From NCBI RefSeq assembly GCF_002934605.1, contig NZ_PTJC01000005.1:1922001-1986000 (forward strand): DNA of 64,000 bases, given 5' to 3'. Both the position numbers and the translations under genes were made by a program. This document shows, piece after piece, positions 1-8,388 of the stretch. Each line of letters opens with the position of its first letter. The first letter of the stretch is position 1. Source of the DNA: Neolewinella xylanilytica (GTDB lineage Bacteria > Bacteroidota > Bacteroidia > Chitinophagales > Saprospiraceae). The notes under the pieces are model-generated. The model worked only from the letters and a program-made list of their open reading frames with translations. It ran no database searches and was not told the origin of the DNA.

Positions 1-212
1 GCCAGCAGGGTCATGCCGAGCCACCAGAAATTGGCGTTGGCGAAGTCCCGCAACACCTTATCGATGAGGCTGCATTCTTCCCCAACCACGCCCCTTAGCG
101 CGCAATCCGCCGCGTAGGCCGCTTGCTGGTTGCGGTAGACGAGGTACAGGATCCCGAAACCGAGGCTGACGAAGACGACAAATTTTAATACGTTGGAAAG
201 GGTCTGCGACAT
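1..212 (-). CDS. Lysylphosphatidylglycerol synthase-type TM (UPF0104-like) protein, N-terminal part only
   Basis: The gene runs leftward off the window edge, and only the first 70 codons are present from an ATG at 210-212. The visible peptide begins MSQTLSNVLKFVVFVSLGFG, a first membrane helix. A short loop with two cysteines follows, and then the start of a second helix containing FWWLGMTLL. This arrangement resembles the N-terminus of the flippase-like/lysylphosphatidylglycerol synthase membrane family found in Bacteroidota, polytopic inner-membrane proteins of uncertain substrate. The gene lies 19 bp downstream of the oxidoreductase on the same strand and probably belongs to that transcript. 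The family call rests on the N-terminus alone, so function is not assigned. Confidence 0.6.
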   Translation of the reverse strand, partial: MSQTLSNVLKFVVFVSLGFGILYLVYRNQQAAYAADCALRGVVGEECSLIDKVLRDFANANFWWLGMTLL

Positions 213-231
213 GGGCGCGAAGATAGCTTCC

Positions 232-1539
232 TCAGGGATGTCGGTAGGGGGAGCGGTAGGTCCGCGTCAGGAGGTCGTCGTCGCCCCCTTCCAGGGTCTG
301 TCGTTCCGGGTTGTAGCGCATCGGCCGGTCGGCCACCATCGCTACGTTGCCCAGGATGCAGGCAACGGTACTGATTACCCCTTCCTCGATGTCGGCAATC
401 GGTCGGCCGCCCGTCTCGATGGCACGCAGAAAGTCCTGGAAATGCGCCCGCGTGGCCGCCGCGGTGTGGAGCTCGATGCCCTCCTCGGTGACGTCCTCGG
501 GGTATTTGTCTTTCTCGTAAACGGCTTCCCCGCGTAGGGGCGCTCCTTCGTGGGGGGTGAACACGTATTTATGCACGTCGGCTTGCAGCGTTCCCTTGTC
601 GCCGTAGATGGTCATCGCCCAGGGGAAATCCGGGTCGGGGGCTTCCCCCCAGCTGCGGTGTTGCCAGACGCAGCTCAGGTCATCGTACTGGAAGGTGACC
701 GTCTGGGTATCGCTGATGGTGGCGTCCGCCGCTTTCTGCACGTAAATCCCGCCCGTGCTGCTCACCTCCCGCGGGTAGCCTAGCCCCAGCATCCAGCGCG
801 TCATGTCGTACATATGGACGCACATGTCCCCCACGATGCCGTTGCCGTAAGCCCAGAAGGAGCGCCAGCGGCGGTGGGGTAGGCCCCGGTACGGCAGTAG
901 CGGCGCGGGGCCGGTCCACTTATCGTAGTTGAAAAAGTCGGGAACCGGCTGAACTTCCCGGACGGCATTGTCGCGCATCGGGTAATAGCAGCATACCTCC
1001 ACGTGGCCGACGGTACCGAGTTTGCCGGCGTCGACGATCGTTTCTTTCGCCTCCACGAGGTGGGGGGTACTCCGGCGCTGGAGGCCGACCTGTACCACCC
1101 GCTTATGTTGCCGGGCGGCACGGAGTACCGCTTCGCATTCCCGGACGTCCGCTCCGACGGGCTTCTGCAGGTACACGTGCGCCCCCGAGCGGATGGCGGC
1201 GATGGCCTGCAGGGCGTGCCAGTGGTCCGGCGTGCCGATGAGCACGATCTCGGGTTGCTCCCGGTCGAGTAGTTCCTGGTAGTCCTCGTAGCGGTTGGGG
1301 TTCGCCCCGGGCAGCCGTTCGCGCAGCAGTTCGGCGGCCCCGTCCAGCATGTGGCGGTCCACGTCGCAGAGTCCGACCACCTCCACCTCCGCCACCTGGA
1401 TCAGGCGCATCAGGTCGCTCTTTCCGTACCAGCCGCAGCCGATCAGGGCAACGCGTAGGGGCGCGCCGGCGCGCGGGTGCAGGGCCTGCGGCAAGGCGAA
1501 AAGGGCGGGGGCGGTCTGGAGAAAGGTGCGGCGTTTCAT
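232..1539 (-). CDS. Gfo/Idh/MocA family oxidoreductase with Tat-like leader
   Basis: This 435-residue protein is an NAD(P)-dependent sugar or sugar-alcohol oxidoreductase by family. The mature part opens with a Rossmann strand and GCGWYG nucleotide-binding loop, followed by the family's KP motif (LQKPVGAD) and a catalytic-region histidine in GDMCVHMYDMTRW. The N-terminus MKRRTFLQTAPALFALP is a twin-arginine-type export signal, usual for exported members in Bacteroidota. I chose the ATG at 1537-1539. The longer frame from 1599 would overlap the upstream hydrolase gene and add 20 residues before the leader. It sits 35 bp after the hydrolase gene in a leftward run with a GH20 enzyme, suggesting a carbohydrate substrate, which cannot be named. 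Confidence 0.88.
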   Translation of the reverse strand: MKRRTFLQTAPALFALPQALHPRAGAPLRVALIGCGWYGKSDLMRLIQVAEVEVVGLCDVDRHMLDGAAELLRERLPGANPNRYEDYQELLDREQPEIVLIGTPDHWHALQAIAAIRSGAHVYLQKPVGADVRECEAVLRAARQHKRVVQVGLQRRSTPHLVEAKETIVDAGKLGTVGHVEVCCYYPMRDNAVREVQPVPDFFNYDKWTGPAPLLPYRGLPHRRWRSFWAYGNGIVGDMCVHMYDMTRWMLGLGYPREVSSTGGIYVQKAADATISDTQTVTFQYDDLSCVWQHRSWGEAPDPDFPWAMTIYGDKGTLQADVHKYVFTPHEGAPLRGEAVYEKDKYPEDVTEEGIELHTAAATRAHFQDFLRAIETGGRPIADIEEGVISTVACILGNVAMVADRPMRYNPERQTLEGGDDDLLTRTYRSPYRHP

Positions 1540-1574
1540 TCCGGATTCCGGTCGGTTTAGTGCGTAAGTTAGCG

Positions 1575-2981
1575 TTAATCGAAGCGTTGATTCAGCCACT
1601 CGGTTACCACCCGTAGGGCCGCTTCGTCGATGGTGGTCGCTATCGTGCCGTACTCCGCCGGCAGTCCCGAGGTGGCGGGTTGCAGCAGGTGGTTTAGGCC
1701 GGGTAGCTGTTTGGCGGTGACGTCCGGGTTTTCCGCTTCGGCCAGCGCCCGTTCGATGCCCTGCAAGTTCCGCGGACTCACTTGCGTATCTTTTTCCCCG
1801 TTGACGGCGAGCACCGGTACGCTAATTCGCCGCAGGTAGGGTAGAGGGTCGTGCGCCAGGAAATAGCGCATCCAGGGGCTGGTCAGCTCGTTGGCGAAGG
1901 TTTCGGCGAAGGTCTCCGCGTCTACGATGCTTTCCCGCGCCGGGGCGGGAAGCGCGGGGATCACGCTTACAATGGTGTCTCGCAACCCCCTGCGAAAAGC
2001 TCCTTCGTCCATATCCGGATGGGCCTTAATGTAGGAGGTAGCCGCCGCCATGACAGGTTCCGTAGACGGCATGACGCTGCCGAGGAGGCGACGCTGATCG
2101 GCCATCAATTCATCGATGGGCAGTCCTGGGGCGGCCAGTAGGATGATAAAGTCGGCTTGCTCGGGTTCCGCTGCAACTATCTGGGCGATCATTCCCCCTT
2201 CGCTGTGGCCGACAAGCCCGATCGCCAGTTCATCCTCCGTAAAGCGCTCGTGCAAAAACCGCAGGGCGGCAGTCGCGTCGCCGGCAAAGTCCAGACTGGT
2301 GGCGGCAGCAAAGTCACCGCTGCTTTCCCCGACCCCGCGATCGTCGTAGCGCAGCACGGCGTAGCCATTTCGGGTGAGCCGGTCGCTGAGCACCAGAAAC
2401 GGGCGGTGGTTGATACTAGGCCCCAGATATTCGTTCCGGTCCTGGGGCCCGCTGCCGGAAACTAGGACTACGGCGGCTTTCGGCGTCGCGGAAGTAGGCA
2501 GCGTAAGCTCCCCGGCGAGGGTCACGCCGGGCGCACCGCCTGGAAAGCTGACCGCCTCGCGTTGGTAGGGGAATTCGGTAGGTTCCTGCGGTCGCGGGAT
2601 TGCTTCTTCCGGTGTCAGCAGGCTGGTGTAGGCGGCAGGGCGGTCACGGGTCCAGGTGAGGGGAGCGGAGAACGCGCCCTGCCAGAAGGTTCCCGTGAGT
2701 TTTTCTTCGCTCTGCATGCCGGCAAACCGGATGGCAAAATTCGACACCTCGAAGAGGATGCTGTCTGCGTTGACTACAACCGAGGAGAGGGGGATTCGTA
2801 CGTCCGATTGGGCGGGACTGAGGAGGCCGCCGGTGTAGCCCTCCGGCGTTTCCGTGATCTCCAGATCCAGCGGAATTTGCCGTCCACCGGCCTCCAGAAT
2901 GGCGTACCAGTTTCCGGATACCTGGGCGCGTACGGCTGAGGTGGTCAGGAGGAACAGCAGGAAAGCAACCGGGATGCGCAT
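1575..2981 (-). CDS. Secreted alpha/beta hydrolase (S9/dienelactone-hydrolase-like)
   Basis: The 468-residue product begins with a signal peptide ending near AVRAQ (residue 20). Residues 20-120 form a beta-rich N-terminal domain common in exported Bacteroidota hydrolases. The alpha/beta-hydrolase fold starts near residue 145. The nucleophile elbow is GHSEGG with Ser260; an acid is plausible in NGEKDTQV near residue 400 and the histidine in GLNHLL near 435. An oxyanion-type VSGSGPQDRNE loop precedes the elbow. Esterase or peptidase activity fits, but the substrate is unknown. It lies 33 bp downstream of the GH20 gene and 35 bp upstream of the oxidoreductase, so cotranscription is likely. Confidence 0.88.
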   Translation of the reverse strand: MRIPVAFLLFLLTTSAVRAQVSGNWYAILEAGGRQIPLDLEITETPEGYTGGLLSPAQSDVRIPLSSVVVNADSILFEVSNFAIRFAGMQSEEKLTGTFWQGAFSAPLTWTRDRPAAYTSLLTPEEAIPRPQEPTEFPYQREAVSFPGGAPGVTLAGELTLPTSATPKAAVVLVSGSGPQDRNEYLGPSINHRPFLVLSDRLTRNGYAVLRYDDRGVGESSGDFAAATSLDFAGDATAALRFLHERFTEDELAIGLVGHSEGGMIAQIVAAEPEQADFIILLAAPGLPIDELMADQRRLLGSVMPSTEPVMAAATSYIKAHPDMDEGAFRRGLRDTIVSVIPALPAPARESIVDAETFAETFANELTSPWMRYFLAHDPLPYLRRISVPVLAVNGEKDTQVSPRNLQGIERALAEAENPDVTAKQLPGLNHLLQPATSGLPAEYGTIATTIDEAALRVVTEWLNQRFD

Positions 2982-3014
2982 ACGTTTGAAGGTACCCTTT
3001 TCCGGGTAACGGGC

Positions 3015-4526
3015 TTACTGTACGTTATCCTGATCGGCGAGCGCCCGTGTTTCATAGGTGCCGATTCCCTGTTCCCTGAGCCAATCCTGGTGCGCGGCCA
3101 GTCGGCGAAGGAAATCCGGGTAGTCGCGCTTTTCCTGGGGTGTCCAACCGATCTCCGCGTGGGCGAGCAGGCGGGGGAACGTTAGGTAGTCGATGTCCTC
3201 CAGGTTGCGGATGGTCTCCCCCCAGAGCGGACTTTCGACGCCGAGGATGTCCCCGTCGGTGAGCCCTTCGGCCACGGTGGCGGGGTCCCACTGGTAGGCG
3301 GAATCCACTTCGATGTAGGCGGCCCAGTGCAGGCCGATCCGGGAGGTGCTGTCGTACTGCATATCCAGGTAGGTCCGGGTAGCCGGGCTCATGATCACGG
3401 CATTGCCGGCTTCCCGGGCTCGGAGGGCGTAGTCGGGGTGGGCCCACAACTGGACAACCGTTTCTTCCGCCAGCTCGGAGGTGGCTACCTCGTCCCACCC
3501 GATCGGGATTTTGCCGTTCTCCTGGACGATTTGTTGGGCACGATTCACGAAGTTTACAAAATCCTCGTGCTCGGTGGCATCGCTTTCGTCGCCGCCTAGG
3601 TGGAAGTATGGGCCGGGGGTAAGGGCGCCGATCTCCCGCACGACATCGTCGATGAAGGTATAGACGGAGTCCTGGTCGGTATCCAGGGTGCTGAAGCCAA
3701 CGTTCGTACCGGTGTAGGGTTCCCGGGCGACACCGTCGGCGTTGAGGATGGGGTAGGCCGAAAGCGCGGCGTTGGTGTGGCCGGGCATATCGATCTCCGG
3801 CACGATGGTGATGCCGCGCGATTGGGCGTAATTCACGATTTCACTGTAATCGTCCTGGGTATAGAACCCGCCGGGGGTGCCGTCTACTTCCGATTGACCG
3901 CCGATCTCGGTCAGTTTGGGCCACGATTTGATCTCGATGCGCCAGCCCTGGTCGTCGCTGAGGTGGAGGTGGAGGTGGTTGATCTTGTAGGGGGCAATGC
4001 GGTCGATCACGGCCTTCACCTCCTCGACGTCAAAGAAATGACGCGCGACGTCCAGCATGTACCCCCGGTAGTCGAAGCGGGGCTCGTCGGTGATGGTGCC
4101 CGATGAAATAAACACTTCTCCCGCATCGCCACCGGAGAAGTGAAGCACCTGGCCGAGGGTTTTGGCGGCGTTGAGCATGCCCTCCCGGGTGCCGGCCTCC
4201 AGCTCGATCTCTTCGTTCTTGAATTCGATGCGGTAGGCCTCCCCCTGTAGCGTCTCCGAAATGGCAAACTGGAGCGGAAGCGCCAGCTCCGGCCACCGGT
4301 CGGAGAGGTAGCGCTGGGCATCGCCGATGGTCGGGTTCAGGCTGGGCAGCACCTCGCCTTCGTAGCTGTCGTAGTAGTAGACTTCGTCGCCCCCGTCAAT
4401 AGATACCGGGAGCGGAATGAGCGGCAACACATCCAGGTCGGGTACGTCCTCCGGCTTCGTCGGCGGGTCTGACACACAGGCGGTCATCACTAGAAAAAGG
4501 AGGGCTGGGGCTAATCGTAGTATCAT
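3015..4526 (-). CDS. Beta-N-acetylhexosaminidase (GH20), lipoprotein
   Basis: This enzyme removes terminal N-acetylhexosamine residues from glycans by substrate-assisted catalysis. The 503-residue protein has a lipoprotein signal with lipobox LVMTAC (Cys17), so it is anchored in the cell envelope. A GH20b-like N-terminal domain spans about residues 33-150. The TIM barrel follows, with FDYRGYMLDVARHF and the diagnostic HLGGDE motif holding the catalytic Asp313-Glu314 pair. Length and motif order are complete. It is the first gene of the leftward run with the hydrolase and the oxidoreductase. Target could be chitin-derived or host/algal glycans; the sulfatase at the right of the window is distant and not evidently linked. 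Confidence 0.95.
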   Translation of the reverse strand: MILRLAPALLFLVMTACVSDPPTKPEDVPDLDVLPLIPLPVSIDGGDEVYYYDSYEGEVLPSLNPTIGDAQRYLSDRWPELALPLQFAISETLQGEAYRIEFKNEEIELEAGTREGMLNAAKTLGQVLHFSGGDAGEVFISSGTITDEPRFDYRGYMLDVARHFFDVEEVKAVIDRIAPYKINHLHLHLSDDQGWRIEIKSWPKLTEIGGQSEVDGTPGGFYTQDDYSEIVNYAQSRGITIVPEIDMPGHTNAALSAYPILNADGVAREPYTGTNVGFSTLDTDQDSVYTFIDDVVREIGALTPGPYFHLGGDESDATEHEDFVNFVNRAQQIVQENGKIPIGWDEVATSELAEETVVQLWAHPDYALRAREAGNAVIMSPATRTYLDMQYDSTSRIGLHWAAYIEVDSAYQWDPATVAEGLTDGDILGVESPLWGETIRNLEDIDYLTFPRLLAHAEIGWTPQEKRDYPDFLRRLAAHQDWLREQGIGTYETRALADQDNVQ

Positions 4527-4834
4527 CTATTACCTAGGTTGCCGGGTGAAAATACGGTAAAGCCGGGGTTCGCTTTCGCCGAATTACGGGGGCCGGGGTA
4601 ATCCGACCTTAGGCTGCGGTCACTACGGGCCGATTGGGCTATGTTCCTCTCGCTCGGTTCAGACAGCGTGTTTTTACGAACTTTCCGAGCCCTGGTCCCC
4701 CTGTTCGCCAGGTGGGAACCGGTGGTAGCCATCCCCTCCGAGCGTTCGGCCGGGGCGGGAGCGGGGAAATTGTCCAGCTTCGTCGGAAAGCGAAAACATT
4801 TCGCCCAAACCATCCGGAAAATTAAAAGGCGAAC
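4527..4834. other. Intergenic region without recognised gene
   Basis: The stretch lies between two divergent genes. Several overlapping open frames on both strands have no start context, family resemblance or signal sequence. A small hairpin (cctgg/ccagg around 4690-4712) is the only structure seen. It should contain the leftward promoter of the GH20 gene. Confidence 0.5.
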
Positions 4835-4842
4835 TACCTTTG
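4835..4842 (+). promoter_or_regulatory. Bacteroidota -7 promoter box upstream of the TPP riboswitch
   Basis: TACCTTTG matches the TAnnTTTG -7 consensus of Bacteroidota. Transcription would begin about 5-10 bases before the riboswitch. No convincing TTTG -33 box was seen at the expected distance. Confidence 0.55.
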
Positions 4843-4850
4843 CGGCGACA

Positions 4851-4938
4851 ACGGGGTGCTGTCCCGATCCGGGACGGCTGAGATCATACCCTTTGAATCT
4901 TATCAAGGAACCTGCCCGGGTAATGCCGGGAAGGGAAA
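4851..4938 (+). promoter_or_regulatory. TPP (thi-box) riboswitch
   Basis: The conserved thi-box blocks appear in order: GGGGTGC at 4853, a variable hairpin (GTCCCG-atc-CGGGAC), GGCTGAGA then ATACCCTTTGAA, and later CCTGCCCGGGTAATGCCGGG followed by AAGGGAA. These are the sequence signatures of the thiamine-pyrophosphate aptamer, including the CUGAGA and UAAUGCC internal-loop segments. The 3' end lies 10 bases before the ATG of the TonB-dependent receptor, so control is probably by occluding translation initiation when TPP is bound. No separate terminator with a T-run is visible. Confidence 0.93.
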
Positions 4939-4948
4939 ACAAGTCCGC

Positions 4949-7105
4949 ATGAAGCGTCTGCTACTTAGTGCTATCGCACTACTTTCCATCCAGTTTTTAC
5001 GTGCCCAGGAATCCGTCGACACCATCTCCAGTGTCTACGACTTCGATTACCCCATCACCGTAACGGCCACCGCCGCCCGGGCCGAAACCCCGGTGACCTT
5101 CGTCAACCTCGACCGCGAGGACATTGCCGTCCGCAACCTCGGCCAGGACGCCCCCTACCTGCTGAAGTGGACACCCTCGGTGGTCGTCAACTCCGACGCG
5201 GGTACCGGCATCGGCTACACCGGCATCTGGATCCGCGGCAGCGACCCCACCCGCACCAACATCACCATCAACGGCATCCCCTACAACGACTCGGAAAGCC
5301 AGGGCGTCTACTGGGTGAACCTGCCCGACTTCAGCAGCTCGGCGGATATGATCCAGATTCAGCGGGGGGTGGGCACCAGTACCAACGGGGCAGGTGCCTT
5401 CGGTGCTTCGATCAACTTTACCACCGTAGGCGAAGAAAGCGACCCCGGCATTCACCTCGACGGCGGCGTGGGCAGCTTCGGCACCCGCCGTGGCGTCGTC
5501 CGCTACCGGGGCACGACCGACAATGGGTACACCATCGACGCCCGCTACAGTAAAATCCATAGTGACGGTTACATCGACCGGGCCTCCGCCGACCTGGACG
5601 GCTACTACGCCGCCGTCAGCAAGAAGGTAGGTAACGGACTGATCAGCCTGGTAGCCTTCGGTGGCCACGAGGTCACCTACCAAAGCTGGAACGGCGTCAC
5701 CCAGACGGAGATCGATACCTTCGGCCGCACCTTCAACTCGGTAGGCACCGAAAAAGCGGGCGATCCCTACGATAACGAGGTCGACAATTACCGCCAGAAC
5801 CACTACCAGCTTCACTACAATAGCAAGCTCACCGATGCCCTCGACCTGACCCTCAGCGGCCATTACACCCGCGGCCTGGGTTACTTCGAGCAGTACAAGG
5901 CCAATGAAACCCTGGCGGATTACGGCATCGAAGCGGAGGTGGACGAAAGCGACCTGATCCGCCGCCGCTGGCTGGACAATCACTTCTACGGAACAGTATA
6001 CAGCCTGCGCTACCGCCAGGATCGCTGGGATCTCACCTTTGGTGGTTCGGCCAACGAGTACCTGGGCGGCCACTACGGCGAGGTCATCTGGGCGCGCTAC
6101 GCCGGCGACTCCGAGATCCGTGACCGCTACTACGACAACGATGCTACCAAGCGCGACTTCAGTAATTACCTGCGGGCAAACTACCGCCTGGTTGACGAGG
6201 TAAGCGTTTACCTCGACGGCCAGGTCCGCCACGTGCAGTACGATTTCATCGGCCTCGACGAACGCCTCAACCAGCTCGAGCAGGACGCCAGCCACACCTT
6301 TTTCAACCCGAAAGCAGGACTGGTCTACCTCCCCGCCACCGGCACCCGCCTGTACGCCAGCTTCGGCGTAGCCCAGCGGGAACCCAACCGGAACGACTTC
6401 GTGGACAATCCGGTCTCCACCCGCCCCGTAGCCGAGAAGCTCTACAATACCGAGATCGGATTTAGCCGCATGCTTTCCCGGGCCAACTACGGGATCAACC
6501 TGTACTATATGGATTACCGCGATCAGCTGGTCCTGACCGGTGCCCTCAACGACGTCGGCGAATACATCCGGACCAACGTACCCGAAAGCTACCGCCTGGG
6601 CGTCGAGCTCCAGGGTGGGGTGCAGGTCGTACCCAACCTTACCGTAGGCGGCAACCTGACCCTGAGCCGCAACCGGGTGAACAGCTTCACCGAGCTGCTC
6701 GACGACTGGAACGAGGGCGGACAGGTCGAAGTCGTGCGCGAGGACACCCCGCTCAGCTTCAGCCCGGACGTAACCGGGGCCCTTGAAGTGGCTTACGACC
6801 GGAAATTCCAGCAGCACCGGATCGGCGCCGCCCTCCAGACCAAGTACGTAGGCGACCGCTACGTCGACAACAGCGGGGCCGACCAGAGCAAGCTCGACGG
6901 CTACTACTACAGTGACCTACGCCTGTCTTACGGACTCAACGACCGCTACCGCCTCACCTTCATGCTGCGCAACCTCACCAACCAGCTCTACAGCAGCAAC
7001 GGTTGGAGCTACCGCTACCAACTGGACGGTGCCGCGAATACGATGCTCGGTATGTACCCGCAGGCCGGCCGGAACTTTATGCTCAGCTTAGGGATCGATT
7101 TGTAG
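4949..7105 (+). CDS. TonB-dependent outer-membrane receptor, predicted thiamine/precursor importer
   Basis: The 718-residue protein has a signal peptide (MKRLLLSAIALLSIQFLRAQ). A plug domain occupies about residues 35-150 (GYTGIWIRGSDPTRTNITING, then QRGVGTSTNGAGAFGASIN), and the rest is a beta-barrel rich in alternating aromatic strands ending in MLSLGIDL. I chose the ATG at 4949 because it begins the signal peptide; an upstream in-frame start at 4856 lies inside the riboswitch. TPP riboswitches upstream of TonB receptors are known in Bacteroidota for thiamine-family uptake, so the substrate assignment comes from the riboswitch rather than the protein itself. No pnuT or thiamine-synthesis gene follows; the next gene is an HtrA protease 67 bp on. 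Confidence 0.92.
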   Translation: MKRLLLSAIALLSIQFLRAQESVDTISSVYDFDYPITVTATAARAETPVTFVNLDREDIAVRNLGQDAPYLLKWTPSVVVNSDAGTGIGYTGIWIRGSDPTRTNITINGIPYNDSESQGVYWVNLPDFSSSADMIQIQRGVGTSTNGAGAFGASINFTTVGEESDPGIHLDGGVGSFGTRRGVVRYRGTTDNGYTIDARYSKIHSDGYIDRASADLDGYYAAVSKKVGNGLISLVAFGGHEVTYQSWNGVTQTEIDTFGRTFNSVGTEKAGDPYDNEVDNYRQNHYQLHYNSKLTDALDLTLSGHYTRGLGYFEQYKANETLADYGIEAEVDESDLIRRRWLDNHFYGTVYSLRYRQDRWDLTFGGSANEYLGGHYGEVIWARYAGDSEIRDRYYDNDATKRDFSNYLRANYRLVDEVSVYLDGQVRHVQYDFIGLDERLNQLEQDASHTFFNPKAGLVYLPATGTRLYASFGVAQREPNRNDFVDNPVSTRPVAEKLYNTEIGFSRMLSRANYGINLYYMDYRDQLVLTGALNDVGEYIRTNVPESYRLGVELQGGVQVVPNLTVGGNLTLSRNRVNSFTELLDDWNEGGQVEVVREDTPLSFSPDVTGALEVAYDRKFQQHRIGAALQTKYVGDRYVDNSGADQSKLDGYYYSDLRLSYGLNDRYRLTFMLRNLTNQLYSSNGWSYRYQLDGAANTMLGMYPQAGRNFMLSLGIDL

Positions 7106-7172
7106 GAAATAACGTTTTCGAAACATCCCGCGGTGACGGTAAGTCGTTATACAGTCCGTCAAACCGCGAACC

Positions 7173-8309
7173 GTGAGAAACTTCCTGCTCTCTTTCCTGA
7201 TCGTACTGGCCGCCTTCGCCGCCGGCCGCTACCTGTTTCCCGCCGAAACGGAATCTGCTTCTCCCTTCCTAAACGTCGTGACCCGCAACACGATGCCCGA
7301 TCGGGCCAGCCGCCCCGACCGGGTGGCCGTGGAGGACGTGGATTTCGCCTACACCGATGAGGAACAACGGACCATCCGTCTGTTCGAAGAAGCCTCTCCC
7401 GCCGTCTGCTTCATCACGACCAAGGCCATTCGCCGCTCGTTCTGGAGCTACGGAGAGGTGGAAAGCGGCTCCGGATCCGGCTTCCTCTGGGACCGGAACG
7501 GACACGTGATCACCAACTTCCACGTCATCAACGGCGCCAACACCAGCTCTATCGCCGTTACCCTCAGCAACGGTAAAACCTACGACGCCAGCGTCGTCGG
7601 TTTCGAAAAGGAGAAGGACCTGGCCGTACTGAAGATCAACGCTCCGGCGGCGGAACTCCAGCCGATCCGCGTGGGTAGCAGCCAGTCCATTCGGGTGGGG
7701 CAGTCCGTCTTCGCCATCGGCAACCCCTTCGGCCTCGACCAAACCCTCACGACCGGTGTGGTCTCCGCCCTCGACCGCGAGATCCGCAGTCAGGCCGGCG
7801 TGCCGATCAAGGGCGCAATTCAGACCGACGCGGCCATCAACCCCGGTAACTCCGGCGGCCCCCTGCTCAACAGCGACGGCGAACTCATCGGAGTGAATAC
7901 CTCCATCTACAGCCCCTCCGGCGCTTCGGCGGGCATCGGCTTTTCGATTCCGGTGGACGTGGTGCGTTACGTGGTGGACGATGTCATCCGCTTCGGGGAA
8001 GTACGACGCCCGGTGTTAGGAGCGGACTTGCGTCAGTATGGCCGGATTAAGGGATTGATCGTAGTAACCGTTGATCCCGAAAGTAGCGCTTCCAAGGCGG
8101 GCCTCCGAGGGCTTAGTCAGGGACAGCGGGGTGGGTATGTGCTTGGTGATGTGCTGGTCGGCATCAATGGAAACCCGATCCGGACGACCTCTGATCTCTA
8201 CCTGGAATTGGAAAAATATCAGCCCGGCGATTCCGTAGCCCTCAACCTCATGCGGGGCGACCGGAACATTGAAGTGACTGTCCGTCTAGGTAGCACCGTA
8301 GACGGGTAG
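7173..8309 (+). CDS. HtrA/DegP-type trypsin-like serine protease with PDZ domain
   Basis: This is a periplasmic, membrane-anchored protein-quality-control protease of 378 residues. An N-terminal hydrophobic segment (residues 3-20) is uncleaved or a signal anchor. The catalytic triad is complete: His117 in VITNFHV, Asp149 in EKDLAVLKI, and Ser227 in NPGNSGGPLL. One PDZ domain follows at about residues 275-370. The start is a GTG at 7173, chosen because it gives the membrane segment and no better ATG lies in frame upstream. It follows the TonB receptor by 67 bp and may be cotranscribed. A strong palindromic terminator lies 25 bp after the stop. Confidence 0.94.
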   Translation: MRNFLLSFLIVLAAFAAGRYLFPAETESASPFLNVVTRNTMPDRASRPDRVAVEDVDFAYTDEEQRTIRLFEEASPAVCFITTKAIRRSFWSYGEVESGSGSGFLWDRNGHVITNFHVINGANTSSIAVTLSNGKTYDASVVGFEKEKDLAVLKINAPAAELQPIRVGSSQSIRVGQSVFAIGNPFGLDQTLTTGVVSALDREIRSQAGVPIKGAIQTDAAINPGNSGGPLLNSDGELIGVNTSIYSPSGASAGIGFSIPVDVVRYVVDDVIRFGEVRRPVLGADLRQYGRIKGLIVVTVDPESSASKAGLRGLSQGQRGGYVLGDVLVGINGNPIRTTSDLYLELEKYQPGDSVALNLMRGDRNIEVTVRLGSTVDG

Positions 8310-8334
8310 GCGTCACAACAGCCGACTACCAAAA

Positions 8335-8372
8335 GGAAAGGGGGAACCAGCGATCGCTGGTTCCCCCTTTCT
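8335..8372. terminator. Perfect palindromic bidirectional terminator
   Basis: A perfect inverted repeat centred at 8353/8354 has arms AAAGGGGGAACCAGCGA and its complement, with A-rich bases before it and T-rich bases at its end. It lies between two convergent genes (the HtrA stop at 8309 and the nuclease stop at 8389), as expected for a terminator that works on both strands. Confidence 0.85.
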
Positions 8373-8388
8373 CGTAAGACCAGTGCCC

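Noticed and set aside
4523..4942. Minus-strand 139-residue frame upstream of the GH20 gene
   Set aside because: It overlaps the TPP riboswitch and the GH20 start, has no family resemblance and no signal sequence.
4997..6817. Long 606-residue open frame on the minus strand inside the TonB receptor gene
   Set aside because: It is the antisense shadow of a well-supported receptor in GC-rich DNA; the peptide is Val/Gly/Ala-rich without any domain.
8335..8372. Operator or attachment site
   Set aside because: The position between two convergent stops, with A- and T-rich flanks, is explained by a terminator.
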